64,000 bases of DNA from positions 56,354,852 to 56,418,851 of the forward strand of contig NC_089584.1 in assembly GCF_019320115.1 (NCBI RefSeq). The letters run 5' to 3'. The position numbers and the translations under genes are program-made. Below, one piece after another: positions 25,006-36,194 of this stretch (positions within the stretch are counted from its first letter, which is position 1; each line of letters begins with the position of its first letter). The stretch is from Miscanthus floridulus (Eukaryota > Streptophyta > Magnoliopsida > Poales > Poaceae). Under the pieces are notes generated by a model. That model ran no database searches. It had not been told where the DNA came from and saw only the letters and a list, made by a program, of their open reading frames with translations.

Positions 25006-25512
25006 GCCCTCCCCCTTATAAAAATCTCGCCCCAAGATTTGAAAAGCGTACCATTTTGAATAGAAGGTAGGGTATACATCCTTTAAATAATCTTCCCGTT
25101 CCCACGTTGCATCGCTTTCACTACCCTGATTACTCCACATAACCTTGTAGAACTTGACCACATGGTTCCGGGTTACTCTCTCACTTGTGTCGATAACCCG
25201 CACTGGCCTTTCTTCATAGGATAGATCTGATTTCAACTTGATATTTCTAAGCGAAACTCTTTCTTCGAGAACACAGAGACATTTCTTCAATTGAGAGACA
25301 TGAAACACATTGAAGATAGCTCTCATCTCATAAGGTAACTCTATCTTGTAAGCTACATTCCCACTCTTTTCCATGATCGGATATGGGCCTACATACCTAG
25401 GTGCAAGCTTTCTTTTTACTCCAAATCGCTGCACACCTTTCATCGGTGATACCTTCAGATAAACATGATCACCTACTTCAAACTCAATGGGCTTTCTTCT
25501 TTTATCTGCTAG
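24976..25512 (-). CDS. Element D integrase C-terminus and chromodomain
   Basis: The frame holds the integrase C-terminal GPY-like segment (KLAPRYVGPYPIMEK, NVFHVSQLKK) followed by a chromodomain (RVIDTSERVTRNHVVKFYKV, DATWERE). This marks element D as a chromovirus. The upstream frame 25444-25512 joins without a stop. It is separated from the integrase core by a one-base loss near 25510, at the SYADK position seen in element C as SYGDK. The frame runs on through the PPT into the 3' LTR. As part of a broken polyprotein it is unlikely to be made. Confidence 0.85.
   Translation of the reverse strand, partial: LADKRRKPIEFEVGDHVYLKVSPMKGVQRFGVKRKLAPRYVGPYPIMEKSGNVAYKIELPYEMRAIFNVFHVSQLKKCLCVLEERVSLRNIKLKSDLSYEERPVRVIDTSERVTRNHVVKFYKVMWSNQGSESDATWEREDYLKDVYPTFYSKWYAFQILGRDFYKGEGYNTSVLWLH
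25006..25017 (-). promoter_or_regulatory. Polypurine tract of element D
   Basis: The minus strand reads AAGGGGGAGGGC immediately before the 3' LTR. The chromodomain reading frame passes through it and ends inside the LTR at 24976. Confidence 0.9.
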
Positions 25513-26570
25513 CTTTTCTGCCTAGCTTGAGCGGCTTTCATATGTTTTTGGATAGTACGGACTTGTTGTTCAGCCTCTTCAATGAAATTAATGCCGTAGT
25601 ATCTCCTTTCTCCAGATTCAACCTAGTTCAAAGGAGTTCTACACTTATGGCCATACAACGCTTCGAAGGGGGCCATCTTGATGCTTTCTTGATAACTATT
25701 ATTATAGGAAAATTCAGCCAAGGGTAACAACTTATCCCATGAACCTTTGGATGATATGACACAAGCTCTTAACATGTCTTCCAATATTTGATTCACCCGC
25801 TCCGTCTATCCGGAGGTTTGTGGATGATAAGTAGAACTTCTAACTAAGTTGGTCCCTATCATCTTATGCAATTGTTCCCAAAAACGAGTGGTGAACTGAG
25901 GTCCTCTGTCGGATACAATGGTTCTAGGAACACCATGGAGATGTACTATCTGGTTAAAATATAACTCAGCATAGTCGCTTGGTCGATAGTCAACTCTAAC
26001 TGGTATGAAATGAGCAGACTTTGTTAAACTATCCACTATTACCCATATGGAATTAAAATTCTTTTGGGTAGGAGGAAGTCCAACAATGAAATCCATACTA
26101 ATCTCTTCCCACTTCCATCCTGGTATAGACAATGGTTGGAGAAGTCCAGCAGGCTTCATGTGAATTGCTTTGACTCTATAACAATTGTCGCACCTTGCAA
26201 CATAAGCTACAATTTCTTTCTTCATCTTGGTCCACCAAAAGCGAGATTTCAAATCTTGATACATTTTGCTACTTCCCGGGTGGATAGATAACTTGGATGA
26301 GTGAGCTTCTTCTAAGATTTGGTTTCTAAGCTCTTTGTCCTTTGGTACTACAAGTCTATCCTTAAACCATAGAACACCCTTCTCATTAATACGAAAGTGT
26401 TTTGTCTCTTGTTCCTTCATCTTTCTTTTGATGTGGAACACACCCACATCGGTTTTCTGAAGCTCGATGATTTTACTTTCTAGAGAGCAACTAAGAGTAA
26501 TACTGTGTAACACAGCAAGATGCAATAGATGTGCCAAATGATAATCTACTTCCAAGAGAGAATTGCAATG
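25513..26570 (-). pseudogene. Element D integrase, broken by two stops
   Basis: The long frame 25806-26762 covers the end of RNase H and most of the integrase. The HHCC zinc domain is intact ([15 protein letters not shown]), and the core has DFIVGLPPT and VSDRGPQF. It stops at TAG 25806-25808, just after HPQTSG; the rest of the core (TERVNQ, with the catalytic glutamate) lies beyond. A second TAG is at 25623-25625. Both stops occur at the same codons in element C. Apart from these the domain is well preserved, which implies a younger insertion than C. Confidence 0.9.
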
Positions 26571-26938
26571 AGATTTTCTACTCAAAGCGTCAGCAACAAC
26601 ATTTGCTTTACCCAGATGATAATGGACTTCTAAGTTATAATCTTTAATCAACTCTAGCCATCTTCTCTGTCTCATGTTCAATTCTGGTTGAGTGAAGATA
26701 TACTTGAGACTTTTATGGTCGGTATAGATATGGCACACATTACCGAGCAGGTATGCCTCCAAATCTTCAAAGCATGAACAACAGCAGCTAACTCAAGATC
26801 ATGAGTTGGATAATTGACTTCATGCTTCCTTAACTGACATGAGGCATAAGCAATAACCCGGCCTTCCTGCATAAGGACACATCCTAAACCGGTACCTGAT
26901 GCATCACAAAACACATCAAAAGGTTTTTCGATATCTGG
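26570..26938 (-). pseudogene. Element D RNase H, one frameshift
   Basis: The N-terminal half (26678-26914) has [17 protein letters not shown] and the acidic THDLELA. The C-terminal half (from 26762) has YTDHKSL and ends with [10 protein letters not shown]. One base is missing at about 26749, in the codon after IWRH; element C is in frame at this point. The three acidic active-site residues can all be found, but in two frames. Confidence 0.85.
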
Positions 26939-27697
26939 TTATGCCAACACAGGAGCTGATGTCAACAAGGTCCTTAATGTGCAAAAAGCATTCTCACACT
27001 CTGGAGTCCAAACAAACTTTACATCTTTTTGAAGCAACCTGGTCATGGGCTTGGCCACCTTAGAGAAATCCAGAATGAATTGACGATAATATCCCACCAA
27101 ACAAAGGAAACTTCTAACCTCATGCACTGAAGCTGGTGCTTTCCAATCCATGACTTCTTACACCTTAGACGGATCAACCGAAATCCCTTCATCGGACAAC
27201 ACATGACCCAAGAAAGGTACTTTCTTAAGCCAAAACTCGCATTTACTAAACTTTGCATAGAGCTTATGTTCTTGTAGCCTGGATAAAACAACTCTCAGAT
27301 GCTCGGCATGTTTTTCAGCATTTGTGGAAAAGATCAAGATGTCATCAATGAAGACAACTTCAAACTTGTCTAGTTCCTCCATGAATACAGAATTCATCAG
27401 ATATACGAAGTATGTAGGAGCATTGGTCAGGCTGAAGGACATAACAAGATACTCATACAACCCATATCTGCTGGAGAAAGTGGTCTTAGGCACATCCTCC
27501 AGTCTAATCTTTATCTGATGATAACCAGACCTCAAATCCATTTTGGAGAATACCTTTGCCTTAGACAACTGATCAAATAGAATATCAATGCGAGGCAATG
27601 GGTACTTATTCTTGATGGTCACAGCATTGATTGGACGATAATCCACACACATGCGCAATGACTTGTCCTTCTTCTTCACAAATATAGCAGGACAACT
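26939..27697 (-). pseudogene. Element D reverse transcriptase, split by stops
   Basis: Frame 27158-27679 holds the fingers and palm: [28 protein letters not shown] and the catalytic FIDD at 27341-27352. TAA at 27158-27160 separates it from the thumb frame 26939-27151 (VMDWKAPASVHEV), which ends with TAA at 26939-26941 before the RNase H. Both TAA codons occur at the same sites in element C. The catalytic residues themselves are intact. Confidence 0.9.
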
Positions 27698-28320
27698 CTA
27701 GGGAGAAGCACTAGGTTGGATAAGACCTTTCTCTAACAGATCTTGTAACTGAACTTTAAGCTCTGCTAACTCATTAGGCGGCATCCTATAAGGCCTTCTA
27801 GAAATAGGTGCAGTGCCCGGCACTAACTCGATCTTGAATTCTATATCTCGATCCGGTGGTAAACCAGGTAAATCATCAGGAAATACATCTAGAAATTCAC
27901 ACACTACTAGGACGTCCTCAAATCTCGAGGTCTGGATAGCATTAGCAGTGTTGTGGAGTTCTAGCTCTCTGGGAAGTGGCACTAGAAAAGCCTCCTTACT
28001 GATAGGATCCCTCAACATAATGACCCTAGTGGAAGTATCAATGAGCACTCCATGATCGCTCATCCACTTCATTCCCAAGATTACATCTATCCCTAATCCC
28101 GACAAAACTACCATATCGGCCATAAACACTCGTCCCTCAATTTCGATACTCACCCCCAGCACTATTTGATTAGTCAAGATATTACTTCTAGCTACACTAA
28201 TGCAATAACTACCCGAGGATACTGTAATTACCTTCTGATTGTATTTTGATCAAAAGTTGGACTCATAAATGAATGCAAAGCACCAGAATCAAATAGTACA
28301 TCTACCAGATGTTAATTCAC
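27698..28320 (-). pseudogene. Element D aspartic protease
   Basis: The active site FDSGALHSFMS is at about 28262-28300, and frame 27698-28177 continues with IDVILGMKWM, HGVLIDTSTRV and the linker GLPPDRDIEFKIEL to the start of RT. It ends with a TAG at 27698-27700 at a codon that is TGG in element C. The active-site DSGA is normal, but the residue after it is leucine instead of the usual serine or threonine. Confidence 0.8.
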
Positions 28321-29424
28321 AAGGAACTTACCCGTAGTAACCACCTCTCCGGAGGGTATCTCTATCACATTGGTGTAGTTAACATGTCCTTTATGAGCAC
28401 CAGAATTCCCTTGCTTCTGATTGTTCTTCTGAGGATACGGATCATTCTTGGACCAATGACCTGTCCTACCACAATTCCAGCAGGGCCTATTAGCTGGCGG
28501 AACAAAAGAATTTCCTGGTCCTATGGTGCCCTTTGGAAGAGGTATAGTAAATGCCTTCTTGAAACCAGTCTTTGCCTGATTCTTCTTTTGTGGCGGCCGG
28601 TACCTAACGGCTGTAGTCAGTGGGCAAAACTGAGTCTTCGCTACTGGAGCTTTAGCTTGAGAGACACCTGCCTCAAAGGCCCTCTTGTGATTTTTGGAAG
28701 CAGCATAGACATTATTGTTATTCTCTTGAGTAAGAGCATCGCTTACAAACTCATTGAAAGTGACACTCTTGTTGTTCCCCATGGATTTCATCTGTTTGGG
28801 ACTAAGCCCTCTCTGAAAGCTGGCGATTTTCTTTGCTTCTGAATCAACAAATTCTGGAGCATACCTTGCTAGATGATTGAAGGCATGAAGATATTCAGTG
28901 AGTGTCTTGGTGCCTTGCACCAACTTCATAAACTCATTGTGCTTTATGGCCATCAGCCCAGGAGGAATATAATGACTCTTGAAAGCCTCCTAGAATTGAT
29001 TCCACATGATCTGGGCATTCTCAGGTAAGGTGGACCTATAATGATGCCACCAAATACCTGCTGGTCCTTGTAACTGATGCGAAGCATACTCCGCCTTCAT
29101 CTATTTTGTCACCCTGAGCAAACAGAACTTGTGCTCAAGCGTGTTTAGCCACTCTTCTGCTTGGAGCGGCTCTTCAACTTCCTTGAATACGGGTGGCTTG
29201 GTATCCTAGAATTCTTTGAAATCACTAAACTAGTTGGGCTCTGGTCCCTGTCGTTGATTGCGGCCCTAGGCTTGATGCTAGGCCATGGTACGCATAGCGT
29301 CCCCCAACGCACGCTGACCTTCCATGAGCATGGCCAACAGATCAGATGGTGTGGGTGGTGGTGGCGGTGGAAGATCATCATCACCACTACCCCCAGCACG
29401 GCCTGAATGCAGATTGCGCGACAT
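28312..29424 (-). pseudogene. Element D gag
   Basis: The probable start is the ATG at 29422-29424, giving MSRNLHSG and a proline-rich segment (PPPPPPTP). Stops follow near 29280, at 29230-29232 (shared with element C), near 29207, 29104 and 28990. The frame 28312-28953 is open and holds the gag core (EFMKLVQGT, ARYAPEFVDSEAKK) and a zinc knuckle, CWNCGRTGHWSKND, in which the last cysteine of CX2CX4HX4C is aspartate. It ends at a TAA just before the protease. Confidence 0.85.
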
Positions 29425-30613
29425 TTGTAGAAATGCATTTGTGAGTAATGATGGACGACATCGGATACATTGCAGAAGGATTGTAGAATTATGCCAAACT
29501 GAACTTATTGGAGAGATTAATTTCATACAATAAACAGAGGCACAATAACTCATCCTCATAACATCGCCATGACTTTACTCCGCACATTCACATGATGCAT
29601 GCGCTTACATGCTAAATTTTTGCCAACATCAAGCTAGACTTTTATTTAAAGCTCACATCCATATGGAGCCAACATGCAAGTTTCAGAGATTACATCAAAG
29701 CATAACGAGGCGGCTCCGCATATCCTACCGAATGTAGCACCCTCCACAACAGGGTTGGGGTGCCAAACACATGAAGGAATGTGTTGCTCCAGGGCGGTAG
29801 TGCTAGTGCGGCCATCTATAGTAGCATTGTAACTTGGGTGTGAGAGGATTACCTTACAGGATGAGAAATCTATAATGGAATAATTAAAGATAAGGGAGGG
29901 AGTGATGCAAAAATGGAATGGCATGAGTAAACATGATGCATGTACGTTCCGTACGTCCTCACGAATCTTAAGAAAAATTTAACATTCTAGCGACATAGAC
30001 GGTGGCATACATACGTCCTCTCATATACGTATCTAGTCGAGCTACACGTTGCGTTGTTAGTGTACCTGCAGACAAATTCATTGCAGCCCATCCCAACAAA
30101 AGAGAAATAAGTACACAATGAAAGCAGTAAACTAAGATACTCTCCATATATACATCCCCGGATATATATACTTCGGTATCCAAAGCTACCCGATAGATGC
30201 ACCCACAATTAAGTACCTTCACATGTACATGTGTGCAACATGTAAACATTCAGGTAACCACACTAACTCTCCCCTAGACCAACAGTTAGACGGTCATGCT
30301 CTCACAACTCACTTTACCTGGGCGTAGAGGCAATTGATCCATACATTACCACCCAAGCGGATGGCATCCATACAATAGCACGCCGTATGGACGACGAAAT
30401 AAAATGAAAGCAATTACCCCCCAAAGTCATTACTTAAATAAGCCACCTTAAAGTCCTTATTTGGGCATAAAGGATATGACCACTGGCACACTTAAGTAAA
30501 ATTTCAGATTTGAACACACCTATATATAAGTAGCTATAAGTTGTCAAAACTGATTTTCGCAAACAAAAACCTTTGTTTTAAATACACAAGTGACATGTTT
30601 AATGTTGAATCTA
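29425..30613 (-). mobile_element. Element D 5' leader
   Basis: This is about 1.2 kb of non-coding DNA between PBS and gag. The part 30260-30613 is repeated at 1-347 in element A. Short frames here (29646-30249) show no domain and are not conserved as frames in A. Confidence 0.75.
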
Positions 30614-30625
30614 GCTCTGATACCA
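30614..30625 (-). promoter_or_regulatory. Primer-binding site of element D
   Basis: The minus strand reads TGGTATCAGAGC, an exact complement of the initiator tRNA-Met 3' end, two bases inside the LTR edge at 30628. Confidence 0.95.
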
Positions 30626-30627
30626 GC

Positions 30628-33600
30628 TGTAATGGAACCGACCAATTTATAAGAGCACAAGTACGAAAGCAATCACCGGAGTGATCGAACCATCATACTT
30701 GAACCCATATAAACCCGGTAGTCAACTGAAACCACGAAGGATTTCAAACCAACTTGCATACAACCAAGATCACAGTAATTCAACATAACAAGCCACATGT
30801 TACATCCATTTCACAAGTAGTTCACAAGTACCTCATACATCAGAATACACATAGTTATTACAAAACGAGTTCACAAATAGCGGAAGCAAAGTAGTTGGAG
30901 ACCAACACACACACTTAGTTCAAATACCAGCCAGTCACCATAGTCATATCCAGCAAAAGCAGTAAGATAAGATAACCTAGATGATCATGCCCATGATCTA
31001 GTCTTCATCCCCCACAGGGTGGAGACAATACTTGCAGTAAGCCGTTATAGAGCACGTCATCTGCAACAAGGGGAATAAACCCTGAGTACGAGAATGTACT
31101 CAGCTAGACTTACCCATCGTAAACCAGAAATAAATGACACCAAGGAGTATGCAAGGCTTTATCGATGGATCTTGCTTGAGAACCATTTTGCATAAAAGCT
31201 TTAGTGATAAGAGAGCATAATTTAATTTATGAGTAAGTAGCAAGTTAACAATATTAACCTGTCAACTAGATTAGCACCTGTACTAGAGCAAGCATTTGAT
31301 TAACTCCAAACATTAGTAACCATATCTGGTATAATATTGTATCATCATCATCATCGCTTTAACCATCAAGTTCAATTAAGTGCATCTACGTTGCCACTGC
31401 TCAGTCAAGTTCTCACTATCCGGGAGAGACGGCGATTCGAATTCGATTCCTATCCAGCTGGAGGGGTATTCCTAACACAAACCCAGGCATACCACGCGAA
31501 AGTAGCCTTAGGTCACCTTTGGTACATCTCAGGAATCGTGGCTCCGAGCAGCGCCGCACCCTCAGGGAGTCCACTCTGCCAGGTGGTCAATCTCACCTCG
31601 GACTTACGCTAATAGCTCCCCGCACATCCTTACTACCGCCAGGGTGTGCACTTTCACTTCTCGGTCTTTCGGCCTGAGTTGAGCTACTCGGCTTCGCGGT
31701 CGGAACGAGTTATCCAGCCAACTAAGTGATAGGCATGCGTTCAACATGACATGAGAACGTACAGCGAATCGGTCCTTAACCAACATAGACGGGGATAGAT
31801 CCACACCCAAGACCTCCTTGCCTTGTTGCTTCTCTATCGACATCCCGCCTGGTCACAATTCATTATTAACACATGGTTATTTTCCACGATAGCAAATGTA
31901 GCCAACCGTGACCAGACATCATCCTAACTTGCAGGTGACAGGAAATCACCTGACTTTTATCGGTCTAAGCAAGGCTAAGCTTTGATTCGCTCCTGGACCT
32001 AAATAGGATTCAGGGTATGTATACTGGCCAAGGAATAGATATATATGCAACAAGTGTTTGCATCCAATTCCTATCACTTAATGCATCAACAAATAAAGAT
32101 ACTCAAAGTAACCATTTTCAAAACATAGGAGACTTAGAATGCTCCGGGGCTTGCCTTTCAGAAAAGATGAAGGTTGGTGATTGGGGCACTCAAGAACTTC
32201 TTCGTTGACTCCTTCGGGGGCCTGCACCTCCTGCTCCTGAGCTTGCTGCTGCTCCTCCGAAAGTACTGGCTCGAATTCCAGAAGCGTGACTCCCTCTGGA
32301 ACACCTATTGCATGCATATGCATAGTATAAGAATCATGCATGCACATGAGATGGAAGGTGATGATGAAATGTACAGCCATGTATGAATGGACGCATGAAA
32401 GACATAATGATACAAGATTAACATCGATTTTACCGAGTAGGTGCATATCTCTTTTAGAAAACAAGAACGGCACACTCACCAAGTTCTAATAACCTAAGAT
32501 AAAGTTGTTCATCTTTAGTAAGAGGTCTAGCACCTGCAACTAACAATTTATCTTAATTATCCTAGCATCTAAATTACCACATCAACTCATATAAAGCAAG
32601 CAAGTCATTCACTGTGCTCAACAGTTTTCAGGCTGCAAACAGTAGCTACAAGTTTGATCCATAACTAGAGTTCTACAGATCCAAATACCATGATTTAAGA
32701 CTTTCTGGAAAGCTTATAAAATTGTCTACAATTTTCATTTAATCACCAAAGACTAATTCACACTCAAACTAGGTCACCCAGACTGATCTTGCAAAACTGT
32801 CCGTGGATTCCAGAGAGTAGGCAGTTGGGAGTGTTGGCTTCCAACTGAGATAACTCTCAAACTACTAGGCCAAATGTCTTGAAATTTTGACACAAGCTAT
32901 ATAAACAAGTTTCCTACCACTTTGTTATTGACCAATTTCACAGCAAACATCAAATTCACCAGTTAATCTGCTTAACTCTAAAATCTGTCCAGAAAGTCAC
33001 TATAATAGAATTATAGTGAAAATAATACTTCATTACATACAAATAGCACCACGAGTACTACCCAGGTTACCAACAGTTAACATACATCAAATGAACATAA
33101 GCAAACATAGTGGCCCTTCCTAAATAAATCATTTTCATTCCTTTATTAATTTATTTAGATAATTAGGTTAAATAATAAACATATATCCAAATTATACAGG
33201 AAATTCTACAAAAATTATAGTAGCTTAGATATGTCTCCAATAGTCTACTACATAAATTTGACATCAATTGAACAAGTATCTCATCCTACACAAAAATGAC
33301 AAGGCATAAAGGCTTAAAATGACATAATTAGGAAACCCTAGTGAAAAGTGTCAAGCAATATATTTTATATTTTTCCCAGCATCCTTAAGGTACTAGGACA
33401 TCCTCAAACAATTTTCATGGTCATTGGATTCATAAATAAATTACTAAAATTCCTACAAGGATCATCCAATGATATAAGGAAAATCTACAAATCGAAAAAC
33501 CATACATGCTCTTACTCTCAAATTTTTACCAGAGCTTCTACTGAACAAGAAGAGCTCACCCACAAAATTTCATAATTTTTGGAGCACAGAAACTCAAGAT

Positions 33601-35446
33601 ATAATTTAAACAAGTTTGCATGCTTTTAAAAACACATTTCAAGTTCCTATTTAATTCATCCAAAATTTCCACTTCAAGTGCTCATGTCATATTTTTATTA
33701 AATACTAGACTTCACTGTGATTCTACCAAAATTAGAATCACTCCATTTGGATCTACCAATTTGGAGATACAAAATTCACAAAACAGCATCAAAACTGAAA
33801 TAAAGAACTAGCTTCACTAGCTTGAGTCACTGGCGCGTGGGACCCACCGGTCAGGGGAGCCCACATGTCAACGGCGCCAAAACAGAGCATGGTGGGGAAT
33901 CGGTGCGGGAGCGACGGAGCTCGCCGACGGCGGCTTCTCCGGCGAAACCGACCCCACCACAGCGTTCACCTCACTCCCCCCGCATCGTTTCATACCGGTG
34001 GCTAGCCTAGAGGTGCACGGAAGGGGCTCATTGCCGGCCATGGCGGCTCAGCGGCACAGCATGACAGTGCTCCGACGAACCCCAGTGCTAGGTGCCCAGA
34101 CAAGGTGCGCAAAAGCTTCAAGGGACCGAGGCGGACCTCACTACGCTACTAGCACTGGATGCGGTGAAGTGGTGGAGTGCGGCCACGTGAGGTCACTAGT
34201 GCGGCCATGACGCACGGCGGTGCGCGGCCGTGATCCAGCTCGGCCGGACCAGCATTGATGGAAACGTCTATGCTAGAGCAACTACATGTGATGGAGAAGA
34301 TGATGTAGCAGAAAAGGGGCACAGAAGAGTGCCGGTCAGCAAGTTCCACGGCGAGCCCGCACTCTGGCGAGGTGACAGGCACGGGGGCGATGACGAAATT
34401 CGCCAAAGGACCCTCACCTTGGCACAACTGGGGCTGTGAAGGGGTCGCGCGAGTAGAGAAGTGCAGGGCGCTTCTATGCATGTGAGCGATTTCTTGGTGG
34501 CTGGCCAGCGGGGAAGCTGTGCAACGGCGACGCTAGCTCGGCGACAATGGCGAAGGCGCGGTGCTTTGCTTCTGGCGAACTGGCAAGGCGTGGGGGCGTG
34601 GATGAAGCAAATAAGCAAGCTATCGGGCACGTGGCGTTGTCGTGGCCGCGATGGCCTAACCTACGGGGGCAGCGCCAGCGTACGGCCGCCACTTGGCCGC
34701 CGCGGCCTGCTGGTGGTCGGCCACTCGGCCTGAACCCGAATGCCATCAGAGCCCCAATTGACCGACTGACAGCGCAAGTTCAACGCTCCATATCTTCTAA
34801 CCTGTGATGATCTAGCGCATGACGTAGTTGACAAAGTTGGAGATCCAAGTGAGGACTACAACTTTTCCAATTGGAGCTCGAGCTGGTTCATCCTAGTTAG
34901 GGAGATACAAGGCTACAAACAATGGTACAAGAAACAGAAAATCAACATCCAGACTTAGAAAATTTCTAAGTGTTGAATCCAACCCCAATTCTGACTTGTG
35001 GGACCTTTTTTAGTATGTTGTGCACATTTTCATGAGTTGGTCATAAAACAACTTTTGTTCCTTATAAAATTTGCTACAACTTTGCTTTAGATTGCTCAGA
35101 CATGCAAACAATCTAAGTTGTACTTTTTAAATAGTCAAAGATAAGAGCTCTAGGGTCAACACAAGTCAAGCTATTACTTGGAAGTGTAATTAGGCAATAT
35201 GGTCAACATGAACATTGTTGCAAATGACATTCTAAGTGTAGCTAAGTTGTTTAAGAGGACATTTGACACACATTTGCATAGACCACACATGAGCACACAT
35301 AATTGCTAGCATAAAACCAAGCAGTTCAAATAGAAACACACATAAAATGATAACATTCATAATGGTATGATGCTTATGAATGAGATGATGATGCACATGT
35401 TGATGTGATGCAAGTGTTTTAGTGCAACCATAACCTTTGATACCGA
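30628..35446 (-). mobile_element. 5' LTR of element D, near full length (4.8 kb)
   Basis: It begins TGTAATGGAACC next to the PBS and ends in CCTTTGATACCGA, lacking only the last few bases, where the Cassandra element starts. It carries a GC-rich core at 33830-34800 flanked by AT-rich DNA. Very long LTRs are typical of Tekay/Del chromoviruses. The frames in the core (33822-34807) overlap on both strands and show no recognised domain. Short frames at 31337-31843 and 32017-32482 recur in the left LTR and are not genes. Confidence 0.9.
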
Positions 35447-35529
35447 TGTAACACCCTGGCTTAGGGCTTAATATGATTAATAGGATACTCATACCAATAA
35501 GTTGCAACTTCTTTTCTGGAAGCCCATCT

Positions 35530-35600
35530 CTTAAGAACTCCAAGGTTAAGCGTGCTTGGCCTAGAGCGATGGGTGACCGACCGGGAAGTTCTTCCTGGGG
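35530..35600 (+). ncRNA. 5S rRNA-derived segment in Cassandra LTR 1
   Basis: The segment has the 5S internal-promoter order: A-box-like AAGGTTAAGCGTGCTTGG at 35542-35559 and C-box-like GATGGGTGACCGACCGGGAA at 35568-35587. It is diverged from plant 5S RNA and lacks the proper 5' end, so it is not a 5S gene. In Cassandra this region is thought to act as a polymerase III promoter. Confidence 0.85.
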
Positions 35601-36004
35601 GCGCATGTGTGAGGACAAAGTGCGTAGAAAAGACTGCTGTTGGTCTGTGAGGGCAGTCTATGTCCTAGGAAACCTACCAGATGTAAGTGGGCCTGGCCTC
35701 GAGGAGGCGGGACTTTACATAATGGTATCAGAGCCAACCCTTGCGGTTTCACGGACGCGTGTGTCAGTTGCGTAGGCATGGTGCACATGGCTGGTGTGGA
35801 GCTAGAGTGGTCACCCAGCATGGCACATGCGCTGGCACTAGACACACGGACGTGGCCAAGAGGGGACGGTCCTGGCCTAGGGTTGACCAATGAGGACGTC
35901 GGTCTCCTAAGGGGGTGAGGATGTAACACCCCGGCCCAGGGCTTAATATGATTAATAGAATACTCATACCAACAAGTTGCAACTTCTTTTCTGGAAGCCC
36001 ATCT

Positions 36005-36075
36005 CTTAAGAACTCCAAGGTTAAGCGTGCTTGGCCTGGAGCAATGGGTGACCGACCGGGAAGTTCTTCCCGGGG
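36005..36075 (+). ncRNA. 5S rRNA-derived segment in Cassandra LTR 2
   Basis: Same structure as in LTR 1. The A-box-like sequence is at 36017-36034 and the C-box-like sequence ATGGGTGACCGACCGGGAAG starts at about 36044. Confidence 0.85.
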
Positions 36076-36194
36076 GCGCATGAGTGAGGACAAAGTGTGT
36101 AGAAAAGACTAGTGTTGGTCTGTGAGGGCAGTCTATGTCCTAGGAAAGCTACCAGATGTAAGCGGGCCTGGCCTCGAGGAGGCGGGACGTTACA

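Larger units (their letters stand above)
35447..36194 (+). mobile_element. Cassandra-type TRIM retrotransposon, complete
   Basis: It has two direct LTRs of 273 bp (35447-35719 and 35922-36194), both starting TGTAACACCC and ending TTACA, with a 202-bp internal region and no coding capacity. A PBS for initiator tRNA-Met (TGGTATCAGAGCC) is at 35723-35735. A purine tract (AAGGGGGTGAGGA) ends at 35921, just before the second LTR. Each LTR contains sequence derived from 5S rRNA, the hallmark of Cassandra. Cassandra cannot encode its own proteins and relies on other elements. No clean target duplication is seen. Frames at 35232-36206 are spurious. Confidence 0.93.

Noticed and set aside
33822..34807. 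Many frames on both strands around 34 kb
   Set aside because: These lie in the GC-rich core of the D LTR. High GC lowers stop frequency, so open frames are expected by chance.
35530..36075. 5S rRNA genes
   Set aside because: The similarity is limited to the internal promoter region, is diverged, and sits in paired 273-bp LTRs. It is Cassandra, not a 5S array.
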